NCBI GenBank assembly: GCA_015493635.1
Contig: WGCU01000027.1
Span: 1-64,000, forward strand
Direction of reading: 5' to 3'
DNA from: Spirochaetaceae bacterium
Lineage (GTDB): Bacteria > Spirochaetota > Spirochaetia > B11-G9
DNA length: 64,000 bases
The notes beneath the pieces are model-generated. The model was given only the letters and a program-made list of their open reading frames with translations. It searched no databases and had not been told where the DNA came from. Below are positions 38,652 to 48,080 of this stretch, piece after piece. Every line of letters begins with the position of its first letter. The stretch's first letter is position 1. Position numbers and translations under genes: made by a program.

Positions 38652-39842
38652 GTTTAGTTTTTTAATACTCATACTGAGCAGTAAAGGCGTTGATACGGCC
38701 GTTATAATAGCCATAAAAACTATTGATGAATAGATCTCCCTTGAAATAATTCCTTCCATAAGGGCTATATTTGCTATAACAAGTTCAACAGCCGCCCGTC
38801 CGTTCATCCCTATTCCTACAATAAGAGTATGTTTCGGTCTTATTCCCCCCAGCAGGGCCCCGAAGGATCCTCCTATAATTTTCCCCATAAACGCGGCAAG
38901 AACAATATACAACAGAGACAATCCGAGGGACGATCCCGAAAGGGTAACAGAAAACCCTGTCCATGCAAAAAATAGCGGAGCGAAAAATCCCCAAATCCAA
39001 CGCTCAAGATTCTCTACTTCCGCACTATGAAGATACTCCCTGACTGTTAATCCCCCGAGAAACGCTCCAATCATCAGGTGTAAATTAACAAGGTGAGCAA
39101 TCATCGAAAAAACAAAAACCCATATAAGAACAAGAGACAACCTCTCATTGGAAGAAAGAGTACCCGTGTGTTTAAATATTTTCCGCCCGATAAAAGGTCC
39201 AAGGGTTATGGATAGCCCAATAAAGAAAAGAGCTTTTATAAATTTAATAATGATCAGGTTCAGCTGAAGATCACCGCCATTTTTTACACTTGTCAAAACA
39301 GAAAGAATTAAAATGCCGAGGATATCATCCACAACAGCTGCCCCGATTATGGTAATACCAGGCTTGGTATTTAACTTTCCAACTTGAAGCAGGGTTGCTA
39401 CAGAAAGAGCTACTGCGGTAATTGACAATGCCGTCGCTATATAGAGGGATGCCAGCAGCGAGAGTTCAAGCAGGATTCTTCCTACGTATAATCCAAGCGA
39501 AAAAGGAACAATAACCCCGAATACTGCGGTTAAAACTGAAGCTTTCCCCGCTTTAAGAAGGTCCTTACGATCAATTTCAAGACCCGCCCCAAGCATAATA
39601 AAGACAGCTGAGAAGTCAATAAGAGACTGAAGCAGAGAACTTGCTTCCTCATGGGAAAAATATCTGATCAGCTCAGGTTTTTCATGTACAAAAACAATTG
39701 AGAGGATAAAGAGAGCAACAGGGCCGACAAGAATTCCGCCAAGGATTTCTCCCAGAATTTCAGGCTGTTTCAATTTTACCATGAGATGTCCCATGTAAGT
39801 CGCAGCACCAAGCAGAAGGAATGTATAAACAAAAACGTCCAT
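38646..39842 (-). CDS. cation:proton antiporter (CPA2/Kef-type)
   Basis: Multi-TM; 'LIDFSAVFIMLGAGLEID', 'TALSITAVALSVATLLQVGKLNTKPG', 'GAAVVDDILGILILSV'. Confidence 0.92.
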   Translation of the reverse strand: MDVFVYTFLLLGAATYMGHLMVKLKQPEILGEILGGILVGPVALFILSIVFVHEKPELIRYFSHEEASSLLQSLIDFSAVFIMLGAGLEIDRKDLLKAGKASVLTAVFGVIVPFSLGLYVGRILLELSLLASLYIATALSITAVALSVATLLQVGKLNTKPGITIIGAAVVDDILGILILSVLTSVKNGGDLQLNLIIIKFIKALFFIGLSITLGPFIGRKIFKHTGTLSSNERLSLVLIWVFVFSMIAHLVNLHLMIGAFLGGLTVREYLHSAEVENLERWIWGFFAPLFFAWTGFSVTLSGSSLGLSLLYIVLAAFMGKIIGGSFGALLGGIRPKHTLIVGIGMNGRAAVELVIANIALMEGIISREIYSSIVFMAIITAVSTPLLLSMSIKKLNL

Positions 39843-39845
39843 CTG

Positions 39846-40286
39846 TTAAAGCTGCCAGACTCTTTTTAAGACTTCAAGGCAATTCAAGTCTCCAATAACC
39901 TTTCCCTCCCCGTCAACAACAGGCAGTTCCTGAATATTTTCACGTGAAATCATCTCCAGAACATCCAGGATCTTTGTTTCTTCATACACAAACACAGGGG
40001 GGTGCATGATATCACCTACTTTTTCCGCTTTGGCACTTTTAATCGCATTAAAGACATCATCCTTCATTACGGACTTCTTACCATGCAGGTAATGAGAAAC
40101 TTTGAGAAATAGTAACGTTGAAACAATCCCTATAAGTTTGCCGGTATCATCAACAACATAAACACTTTTAAATCTGGGGTCCTTTAGTAAAATATGAACC
40201 ACAGCCTTCAACGGGTCATCAGCTTTGAGAACCGGCGGCTCTTTTGTAAGTGTTTTATAGACATCTTTAACCCGGACATTTTCCAT
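39846..40286 (-). CDS. CBS domain-containing protein
   Basis: Two CBS motifs 'VYVVDDTGKLIGIVSTLLFLK', 'IQELPVVDGEGKVIGDLNCLEVLKRV'. Confidence 0.88.
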   Translation of the reverse strand: MENVRVKDVYKTLTKEPPVLKADDPLKAVVHILLKDPRFKSVYVVDDTGKLIGIVSTLLFLKVSHYLHGKKSVMKDDVFNAIKSAKAEKVGDIMHPPVFVYEETKILDVLEMISRENIQELPVVDGEGKVIGDLNCLEVLKRVWQL

Positions 40287-40287
40287 T

Positions 40288-40755
40288 TTATCTGTCTTCC
40301 AGTATTTTCATGGCATAAGGTACCGTATTTTTAGGACTTACCTTGTACCAGCGTTCTTCAATAACAGATTCTTCATTGACGAGAAATGATGACCTGATAA
40401 TTCCCTTGTACTTTTTCCCATACATCTTTTTTTCTCCCCATACTCCGTAAGCCTCTGCTACAGCATGGTCTTCATCACTGAGAAGAGGGAAATCAAGATT
40501 ATATTTATCCGCAAACTTTTTTTGTCTTTCTACTGAATCTGGACTTATTCCTATAACTGCTGTATGGAATCCTTTAAAATCCATCCTCGCTTTCTCTACC
40601 GCGCATGACTGTGTTGTGCACCCGGGGGTGTTGGCTTTTGGATAAAAATATATAAGAATTTTTTCCCCTTTATAACTGTCTAGAGATACTGTTTCACCAT
40701 TCTGATCATTAAGAGAAAAATAGGGGGCTTTATCACCCTTTTTAAGCTGCTTCAT
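40288..40755 (-). CDS. bcp: thioredoxin-dependent peroxiredoxin, Bcp/PrxQ-like
   Basis: 'KGDKAPYFSLNDQNGETVSLDSYKGEKILIYFYPKANTPGCTTQSCAVEKA'. Confidence 0.93.
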   Translation of the reverse strand: MKQLKKGDKAPYFSLNDQNGETVSLDSYKGEKILIYFYPKANTPGCTTQSCAVEKARMDFKGFHTAVIGISPDSVERQKKFADKYNLDFPLLSDEDHAVAEAYGVWGEKKMYGKKYKGIIRSSFLVNEESVIEERWYKVSPKNTVPYAMKILEDR

Positions 40756-40830
40756 AGAAATCCTCCCTCTTTTGTCTTTTATAATTATACTATATATTTA
40801 AACAAAAGACACTAAGAGGAAAAAATTACA

Positions 40831-41202
40831 GTGGAAAAATCATCAACGCTGGAAGTTTTATTTGAAAACCATATAATATTTTCAAGTACAGGGAAGTGGC
40901 TCTATCCGCTTTTTGACCTGGAAGAATTTCTTAAAAAGGAAAATTATCCCGCAGAATCTCTCGTTATAGAAGATAAGATTGTCGGAAAAGCCTCGGCACT
41001 TTTAATACACTACCTTGGCTGTAAAAAGGTTAAAGCCGGAATATTGAGTGACCCTGCAAAGGAGGTATTTGAACAGAATTCAATTGAATACTCATTTATC
41101 AAACGTGTTCCTCTTATTTCATGTAAAACTGAAGTACTTCTAAAAGATATTGATGATAAAGATACTGCTTATGCGATACTAAAAGAAAGGGCGGGACGAT
41201 GA
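40831..41202 (+). CDS. DUF1893 family protein
   Basis: 'IEDKIVGKASALLIHYLGCKKVKAGILSDPAKEVFEQNSIEYSFIKRVPLI'. Confidence 0.8.
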   Translation: MEKSSTLEVLFENHIIFSSTGKWLYPLFDLEEFLKKENYPAESLVIEDKIVGKASALLIHYLGCKKVKAGILSDPAKEVFEQNSIEYSFIKRVPLISCKTEVLLKDIDDKDTAYAILKERAGR

Positions 41203-42311
41203 AAGATACGAACTATTACCTTGCACTTGATCTGGGAACAGGGCTCGGAACAAAACTTGCACTGTTTGAAGGGACTCAGAAACAGATCGCGGAAGATATT
41301 CTGAAAGTTGATAAGTATGGAGAGGGGTTTCATTCCTATGCGGCGGCACTTGAACGTGCAATTCGTATATTCATAAAAAAATCTGATGTTACTCTTAAAA
41401 AAATACGTGCAGTGGGTATTGCAAGTGCAGGAATCCTGAAAGATGATGGGACGTTTCAACTTATTCAGAATTCACCTGAGTTTAACGGATATAATCTGAA
41501 AAAAACCCTGGAAGATATCTTTAACCTTCCAACAGCAATTGATAATGATGCAAATGCGGGGGGGCTTGCAGAATGGAGCATTCTCCGTATGGAAATACTC
41601 TACTGGGTATTTGGAGGAGGCTGGGGGGGAGTATGGATTTCCAGAGAGGGGGATGTACGTTTTCCTGCTACCAACTGGGACGGCAGGGATGAATCGCTGC
41701 ACCCGACCAACGAACCGGGATACATTATTCCCCTGAACAAGCTTGATTTAAAAAATTTGTTCTATGAGGTACATGCTTCCTATGAACGTTTTGAAAGGAT
41801 CCTGGCTGAAGAAAAAGGGGAAAATGCTCTTACCGGACCCTGCGGCAGTACAGACACCCTGCGGGCGGAAGTTATCCTTTCCGGTCCGGGACGCTGCCGT
41901 CTTTTCAGAGCCATTGTCGGTGATGATACTTTCTATGAGCGTTTTCTTGATATTAGAGAAACAGAGAAAATGACTGATCCTTCTGTTGCCGGAGAATACA
42001 TAAGCAAGCTTTCCAGCATGAGGGTGGAATCAGCAATAAATACCGACAGATTGTACGGCAAGGTCCTTGCGTATGCTACCCGGGAACTTCTTCGAAGAGC
42101 AAGAAAAGACGGTATGCCTGAAAATATTCCCATATGTCTGGGAGGAAAGCCCAGCTACGCGCTGCCCTATTTCGGACCGTCCACGCAGCGGGTTCTCGGA
42201 AAGATGGGCTTTATGAATTATTTAAGACCTTCTGTCATTGATGAAAGAGGAATCAATGCAAACCTGATGGGAGCAGCAGTGCTGGCATCCAAGACTATCG
42301 GGATGCTGTAG
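41199..42311 (+). CDS. ROK family sugar kinase-like protein
   Basis: 'LALDLGTGLGTKLALFEG', 'AVGIASAGIL', 'AIDNDANAGGLAEW'. Confidence 0.8.
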   Translation: MKDTNYYLALDLGTGLGTKLALFEGTQKQIAEDILKVDKYGEGFHSYAAALERAIRIFIKKSDVTLKKIRAVGIASAGILKDDGTFQLIQNSPEFNGYNLKKTLEDIFNLPTAIDNDANAGGLAEWSILRMEILYWVFGGGWGGVWISREGDVRFPATNWDGRDESLHPTNEPGYIIPLNKLDLKNLFYEVHASYERFERILAEEKGENALTGPCGSTDTLRAEVILSGPGRCRLFRAIVGDDTFYERFLDIRETEKMTDPSVAGEYISKLSSMRVESAINTDRLYGKVLAYATRELLRRARKDGMPENIPICLGGKPSYALPYFGPSTQRVLGKMGFMNYLRPSVIDERGINANLMGAAVLASKTIGML

Positions 42312-43671
42312 ATTTCTCCGGTGCATCAAAAACTATCGTTGCACCTTCCACATTGATTACATCTCCCGGTTTTAATTCCCGCTTTTTTGTCAGATTGTTA
42401 TTGACGCTGATACTCTCATCCGAAAGTATTGTATATGTCCCTTTCTTTTCATCTCTCACTATTTCCGCATGGTTCTCTTTCATTTCTGAAATCCCCGCTA
42501 CGGTAAAATCTGCCTGAGGAGAACGGCCTATCACCGTCCGGTGCGAATCGATAACAATTGTCCGTTGCAGAGGTTTTCCTGTCCCTGTGGGAATCATGAA
42601 AATCTCAGCTGCTGATGCTGCCTTTTCAAAACGTATAAGCATTAAAAGAGCCCATAGTATCAGTGTCAGACCAAAAACAATGAGAGAAAACAAAACGGGT
42701 TTATCTGCTGGACTTCCCATCAGCGACCGGGCAGAATAGGTCCGGGTATCGGACACTCCCGCATAGCGGATGGTAACCGCCGGCGCTTCCAGAAATACAA
42801 GAGGAGCTGCCACGGTAAGCCTGTATTCTTTTTCTATCCGTTTTTTTATTTCACCATAAACACCGGAGAGTTCTCCGGCAGTTGAGGCACTGTACACTGT
42901 TCCCCCTGAGCCGGTACTTATGGAGGAAAGAGCCTTGTCCGTTCTCAGAGAAAAATTAATTCCATAAAGCGTAACACCGTCCTTCTGAAGAGGAATAAGG
43001 GCATCTTCCGGCTGATAAAGTTTTTCTCCGAAATCAGGATGAATCTTTCCCGATTTAGTAAAATAGGGATAGTTTTCTCCATCAGAAAGAAGAACAACAG
43101 CCTTTCTTCCAGAATACTTTGATAAATCTTCTGCTGCACGTCCAATAGAATAGTATAATTCAGTATACGCATCTTTATTATCCGGTTTTTTTATTTCGGA
43201 CAAAGCCGCTTCAACCGTATCCATATTATTTTCCGGTTCAGCCAGCAGATGATAGCGGGTATTAAACACTGCAAGACCAACCCTTACGTCATCATTATGA
43301 ATACTACCTAAAAAATCTTTCACAGCCCTGACAGCATGATCCATTCTGTGGGAGGTGTACATACTTCCGGAATTATCCAGGACCAGCAGAAAGGTAATCT
43401 TTGTATTCGATGATTCGTTTTTATCTATGCTTACAATTTCTGCCGGTGTCATTCCGTGTGCCGTTTCATGTTCCGCACGGAGAAGAGAAGAATTTACAGA
43501 GGAAAGAGGAACACCAGCCCTATCCGTTATACTCACATAGCAGTCTACCGTTGATGAAGTAAGCAGCTTTGCTGAATCTATCTGTGTAATTGTCAGGTTC
43601 TGTGCCGGAATGATTCCCGGCAGGAACAACACGCCTGCACATAAAAATATAATAATTCTATTTCTTTTCAT
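42295..43671 (-). CDS. VWA domain plus C-terminal FHA domain membrane protein
   Basis: MIDAS 'LVLDNSGSMYTSHRMD', 'VLLSDGENYP'; TM; FHA-like 'TVIGRSPQADFTVAGISEMKENHAEIVRD'. Confidence 0.88.
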   Translation of the reverse strand: MKRNRIIIFLCAGVLFLPGIIPAQNLTITQIDSAKLLTSSTVDCYVSITDRAGVPLSSVNSSLLRAEHETAHGMTPAEIVSIDKNESSNTKITFLLVLDNSGSMYTSHRMDHAVRAVKDFLGSIHNDDVRVGLAVFNTRYHLLAEPENNMDTVEAALSEIKKPDNKDAYTELYYSIGRAAEDLSKYSGRKAVVLLSDGENYPYFTKSGKIHPDFGEKLYQPEDALIPLQKDGVTLYGINFSLRTDKALSSISTGSGGTVYSASTAGELSGVYGEIKKRIEKEYRLTVAAPLVFLEAPAVTIRYAGVSDTRTYSARSLMGSPADKPVLFSLIVFGLTLILWALLMLIRFEKAASAAEIFMIPTGTGKPLQRTIVIDSHRTVIGRSPQADFTVAGISEMKENHAEIVRDEKKGTYTILSDESISVNNNLTKKRELKPGDVINVEGATIVFDAPEKSTASR

Positions 43672-43690
43672 CGTTCTCCTCCAGGGAAGA

Positions 43691-44575
43691 TTATTTCGGC
43701 AGGTACAAAAGTTTTGCATCTCCAAGCTGAATAACATCTTCATATTTCAGTTCATACTCCGCTGTTTTTTTGTCATTAACAATAACGGTTCCGTTTAACG
43801 GCTGAATGGATACTCCTCCCCGTCCTGCGGATAATACAGCATGATATTTTTCAACACCGCCATAGTTGCCAAGAGGAATATGAGCCCGCGGTGACGCTCC
43901 TATCCTTGTTTTCCGCATAACAAGTACATACTCTTTACCCCGGTACATACCGGTAAGAATTTTTATACGCCCGTACGAACGAAAATATTCAAAAAGAGAA
44001 AGGGCAAGTCCTGTACAGGCACCGAGGATCATTATCCCGGCGCCCCGTGCCGCAAGACTGTTTGCCCATTGTTTTACCAGGAATTCAAGTACCATCCCTC
44101 CTGTAATTCCTCCAATAAAACCACCAAGACTACCGATAGCGGTCCGCCTGAACGACATACTTCTTATTCCATCAATGGAACCGATAACAAGTCCAAGAAG
44201 AGCCCATCCAAACGTACGTGAAACAGGGACTATAACTGAATTTGTTGCGGAAGAAGAAAATATTTCAGTATTTCCAATCTGATACAGCAACCACTGAACG
44301 AGAAGAAGCGCCCCGGCTCCGCCGGCAAAACCCAGCAATGCTCCTGCAAATCCCCCCTTTACTGAACGGGAAGTGTCTGAAAACAGGATCCCTTCGGCAC
44401 TTCCGAAAAAAAATCCAAAAAGCAGCCCTATCGATCCGCCGGAAAGTATATTCCACACAAAATAGTTTCCAATCAGTTCACCGTAACTGAGAAGAATCTC
44501 AATGACTGCCCACGAGGCCGCGCCGGCAGTAAGACCAATGGCAACCATGAAAATTTTTTTAAAAAATGCTGTCAT
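43691..44575 (-). CDS. glycine-rich multi-TM protein with C-terminal FHA domain
   Basis: TM segments with GG motifs, then 'TRIGASPRAHIPLGNYGGVEKYHAVLS..GTVIVNDKKTAEYELKYEDVIQLGDAKLLYL'. Confidence 0.83.
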   Translation of the reverse strand: MTAFFKKIFMVAIGLTAGAASWAVIEILLSYGELIGNYFVWNILSGGSIGLLFGFFFGSAEGILFSDTSRSVKGGFAGALLGFAGGAGALLLVQWLLYQIGNTEIFSSSATNSVIVPVSRTFGWALLGLVIGSIDGIRSMSFRRTAIGSLGGFIGGITGGMVLEFLVKQWANSLAARGAGIMILGACTGLALSLFEYFRSYGRIKILTGMYRGKEYVLVMRKTRIGASPRAHIPLGNYGGVEKYHAVLSAGRGGVSIQPLNGTVIVNDKKTAEYELKYEDVIQLGDAKLLYLPK

Positions 44576-44584
44576 ACAAACTCC

Positions 44585-46447
44585 TTACTTTATCTCATAC
44601 CCAAGTTTACCCGTATTCGGATCCACGGTAGCCAGAATGGTAACCCCTTCTCCTTTTCTGATGGCCAGAGGAAAAGAGACATGATCTTTCATATACCGAA
44701 GGTCAAGGGTGTAGTGGGCAGGAGATATGTTCCCTTTAAAATGGAGACTCTTATTAAAATAAAGCACTGCAGGAACCTTATCCGCTGACAGGATATGATC
44801 TAAACCATTAAGCGTACATTTAATACCCTTCCTGTTTCTGCTTAGCACAAGTGTTCCGGGAAGCGGTACAAGTCCGGCATTTATATTCAGTACATTCTGA
44901 CCGGTTTCAATCTTAAGAGAAAATATTTTTGGATAATATCCTTCATGTTTTATCATGAATTTATAGATATTCCCCCCTGTTAAAGATTCAGTATCCGTCA
45001 AAGGAACCCATCTTCTGTTTTGAGAAAGAAAAACAGTAACGCCACTGGAAATTTTTTGATTATTCTCTGTATCAATAGCTATAACATGCACTGAAGTAGC
45101 ATAATGTGCTGCCGGTACCCTGTTTACCAGAATCACAGTACCTGATTTTTTTCCGGAAGTTCCTTTCGGCTGCACAAGAAAGGAGTACCAGGTAACCGAA
45201 TCTTCTATCTTTAACTTGGCCCTGTATGCTCCTGCGGGAAGAAATACCGGTACTGATGAAAACCGGTATCGGTCTGATCTCTTAAATTTTGTGTACAGAA
45301 AAATAACTCTCCGGTCTGGCACAGAAGGGATCTGTTTGTTATCGTCTTTATAGAGCCCGGCATTGAGATAAATCTTGTCAGGAGGCTGTGTCCCTTGGGG
45401 TATAAAAACAGAAAAAGTAACTGAATTATACTCCGAAGGATGAAGCAACGTATTATGAAAGCCGGTAAAATAACTGAATAATCCGGCAATGGTAAGAGTA
45501 CAGATTACAAAGGCAGCACTAATTCCTTTAAGAAGCAGACGCTTCTTTTTCCTCTGATGCGGCTTTTCCGGATCATCCCCTTTAGCCAAGCCTGCAACTG
45601 CTTCAGTGAGCTCTCCCTTGTCCCAGTGCTTAAGGTATCGTTCCAGTTCCTTGATAGCAGGTTCTAAATTCATGTATCTCTTCCCCGGATCTGTTCTCAT
45701 TGCTTTCCGGATAAAGGTCTTAAGCACCGGCGCAATATGAGGATTATACTTACGCGGCGGTGGATACTTTCCCTTTTGAATGGTAAGGACGAGATCAGGA
45801 CTGAAAAATCCCGGGAAGGGTTTTTTACCTGTACATAATTCATAGGCAAGCACTCCCAGCGCATATATATCTGCCCTTAAATCGACATTCTTTGTATTTT
45901 GAAACTGTTCAGGTGCCATATAACCGGGCGTACCAAGGCTCATGCCCTCCCGGGTGAGATCTTTTTCCAGGTCTTCATCAGAAACAGCAATACCAAAATC
46001 AACAAGCTTTACTTCTCCTGTTTTTGACAGAATTATATTTGCCGGTTTTATATCCCGGTGGATTACCTTTTTCTCATGAGCGTAACTCAGCGCTAAAGCA
46101 GCCTTGTACAGGATATATGCGGCAGTTCCGTTATCAAGATAGCGTTGTTTCTTTATAACGCTGTCCAGTGCACAGCCGTCTATAAACTCAAGGACTATGT
46201 AGTACGATGTCCCCAGCTTAAAGTGGTCATACATATTAACCACCCCGTCATGGCGGAAATCCATAAGAATTCTCGCTTCCCGTTTAAACCGCTCGGTAAT
46301 GTCCTTACGCCCTCTCAGAGTCAGCTTTTTAATGATAACGGGCCGGCCGAGAGTTGGATGAATAGCTTTATATACAGCTCCCATCCCGCCTTTGGCAATA
46401 AGTGATTCAACCTTGTACTTTCCTATACTTTCAGGGATTCGCGCCAT
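44585..46447 (-). CDS. Hanks-type serine/threonine protein kinase, membrane-anchored
   Basis: 'KVESLIAKGGMGAVYKA', 'VIHRDIKPANIILSKTGEVKLVDFGIA', 'GTPGYMAPEQF', TM near residue 320. Confidence 0.95.
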   Translation of the reverse strand: MARIPESIGKYKVESLIAKGGMGAVYKAIHPTLGRPVIIKKLTLRGRKDITERFKREARILMDFRHDGVVNMYDHFKLGTSYYIVLEFIDGCALDSVIKKQRYLDNGTAAYILYKAALALSYAHEKKVIHRDIKPANIILSKTGEVKLVDFGIAVSDEDLEKDLTREGMSLGTPGYMAPEQFQNTKNVDLRADIYALGVLAYELCTGKKPFPGFFSPDLVLTIQKGKYPPPRKYNPHIAPVLKTFIRKAMRTDPGKRYMNLEPAIKELERYLKHWDKGELTEAVAGLAKGDDPEKPHQRKKKRLLLKGISAAFVICTLTIAGLFSYFTGFHNTLLHPSEYNSVTFSVFIPQGTQPPDKIYLNAGLYKDDNKQIPSVPDRRVIFLYTKFKRSDRYRFSSVPVFLPAGAYRAKLKIEDSVTWYSFLVQPKGTSGKKSGTVILVNRVPAAHYATSVHVIAIDTENNQKISSGVTVFLSQNRRWVPLTDTESLTGGNIYKFMIKHEGYYPKIFSLKIETGQNVLNINAGLVPLPGTLVLSRNRKGIKCTLNGLDHILSADKVPAVLYFNKSLHFKGNISPAHYTLDLRYMKDHVSFPLAIRKGEGVTILATVDPNTGKLGYEIK

Positions 46448-47453
46448 AGAGCTCCACTCCTTTACGAGGCAGAATAATAATATTTTTATCAGAAGAAAAC
46501 TTTGCCATATCAGTGATAAATACTACATTATATGTATCAGGATTATGGATCTGAATAAACTTTCCCTCAGCCCGGGTACGGTATCTGCCGGGTACGGCCC
46601 GGTGTCCGCCGAACATCCGGGCAGCAGGATTCCGGGGGAAATATTCTTCAAGATAAGCTGCAACACTTCCCTCTTCCGCTCCTCCGTTTGGAGTCCAGGT
46701 AAGGTCAAAAAGAATCTCCCTCTTAATGAGAGCATCTATCAGTTCCTTCCGGGAATGATATCTCCGTGGTTCGGCGTGTGTGACACAAAACCCGTTTCCT
46801 ACAGCAAATCCCGGTAATCTTTTTTCAAATTCATAGTACTTCCAGAATATATCCTCCGGTATGAACCGGTGAAACCATGAGGCAACCATGGCACCTTCAT
46901 ACACAAACTTACCAAAAGACCTGTTATCTTCAGAATTCTCATTGGCAATATTTTCATGGTTCCCCTTTAAGAAATGGAAACTGTCCGGAAAAGATGCTTT
47001 AAGTTCCATCACCATCATCATGACACCAAGGCTTTCCCTCATTTCATCATCCATCGCTTTGTGCTTTCTAAAGCCGCCTCTATATTCTTCAAAAGCTGTA
47101 CGCCACCGCTTAACAGCCCTTGTTTCAGCATGGAAGCCATCTCCAACACAAACAATCTGAATCTGGTTTTTCTCCAACGCCTCAAATACCGGCAGGGTAC
47201 TGAACGGAGGTTTCCAAGAAAGAAGTGATCCCAGAAATCCAGTCCGTGCATGAAGATCCGGAACAATAATTGTCGGAAGGGCTTTAAGTAGAATAAGCCC
47301 TCCTGGTTCACCGCTGCTCCCGGGAGGACGGATAGACGGAGATTCGTTTTTTAATGCATACAATACCTTCTCCAGAGAAATTCCGATCTCCCGTGGATCA
47401 GGAAAAGTCTTTCCCGCCATTCCGCGTATTCCTTCCAGTATCCTATTCATCAT
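46431..47453 (-). CDS. metallophosphoesterase (PPP-like)
   Basis: 'IIVPDLHARTGF', 'CVGDGFHAETRAVKRW', 'FLKGNHENI', 'FCVTHAEP', 'FGGHRAV'. Confidence 0.83.
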   Translation of the reverse strand: MMNRILEGIRGMAGKTFPDPREIGISLEKVLYALKNESPSIRPPGSSGEPGGLILLKALPTIIVPDLHARTGFLGSLLSWKPPFSTLPVFEALEKNQIQIVCVGDGFHAETRAVKRWRTAFEEYRGGFRKHKAMDDEMRESLGVMMMVMELKASFPDSFHFLKGNHENIANENSEDNRSFGKFVYEGAMVASWFHRFIPEDIFWKYYEFEKRLPGFAVGNGFCVTHAEPRRYHSRKELIDALIKREILFDLTWTPNGGAEEGSVAAYLEEYFPRNPAARMFGGHRAVPGRYRTRAEGKFIQIHNPDTYNVVFITDMAKFSSDKNIIILPRKGVELYGANP

Positions 47454-47963
47454 TTATTCAAATATGAGGGTTTTGTTAACTTCAATAAAATCGTCTGCAA
47501 GCACCTGCGTAACATCCATGAGCAGATTTTCATCCTTAATAATAACAATCTTGTATACAGGAGAACTCTTGAGTATGGGACCAATCAAAAATTCTGCCGA
47601 TTCTCCGGGAACCACATCTCCTTTCAATGTTGATCCGCTCTTTTCGGCCCGTTCAGGAACATCGGTACGTAAACCGATACTTGCGTATTCCACCCTTCGC
47701 CCATCTTCTTCCAGCGGTCCAATGGTCAGCAACGATCCTGACTGTGTCATTATTAATCCGCCTCTTGTTTCATCGGCAGCATAAACATCCGATTCCTCAA
47801 GGTTCCTTTCGGATACCTGATTATTGAAGTGCTCTTCCTTTTCAAGCCATCCCCTGGCAAGAACTTCCAGCGCATCTGCACCTTCCGGTAAATTTATCGA
47901 ACCGGCAAGCTGCTTTAAATGATTTTGTACCTCTTCCGGTACTTTTGCAAAAAAATCACTCAT
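47454..47963 (-). CDS. conserved protein of unknown function, paralog of the N-terminal half of 48081-48956
   Basis: 'ETRGGLIMTQSGSLLTIGPLEEDGRRVEYASIGLRTDVPE'. Confidence 0.7.
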   Translation of the reverse strand: MSDFFAKVPEEVQNHLKQLAGSINLPEGADALEVLARGWLEKEEHFNNQVSERNLEESDVYAADETRGGLIMTQSGSLLTIGPLEEDGRRVEYASIGLRTDVPERAEKSGSTLKGDVVPGESAEFLIGPILKSSPVYKIVIIKDENLLMDVTQVLADDFIEVNKTLIFE

Positions 47964-48039
47964 CTTTTACCTCCACATGGTTTATCTACATCCATATATA
48001 CTACTATTTTCCATAAAAAACCATTTTTTTCGTAAATAT

Positions 48040-48068
48040 TTGAAAATAATTACTTTCCGTGCTATACT
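48040..48068 (+). promoter_or_regulatory. sigma-70 type promoter
   Basis: TTGAAA-17 bp-TATACT just upstream of the ORF starting at 48081. Confidence 0.7.
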
Positions 48069-48080
48069 TCCACCATATAC

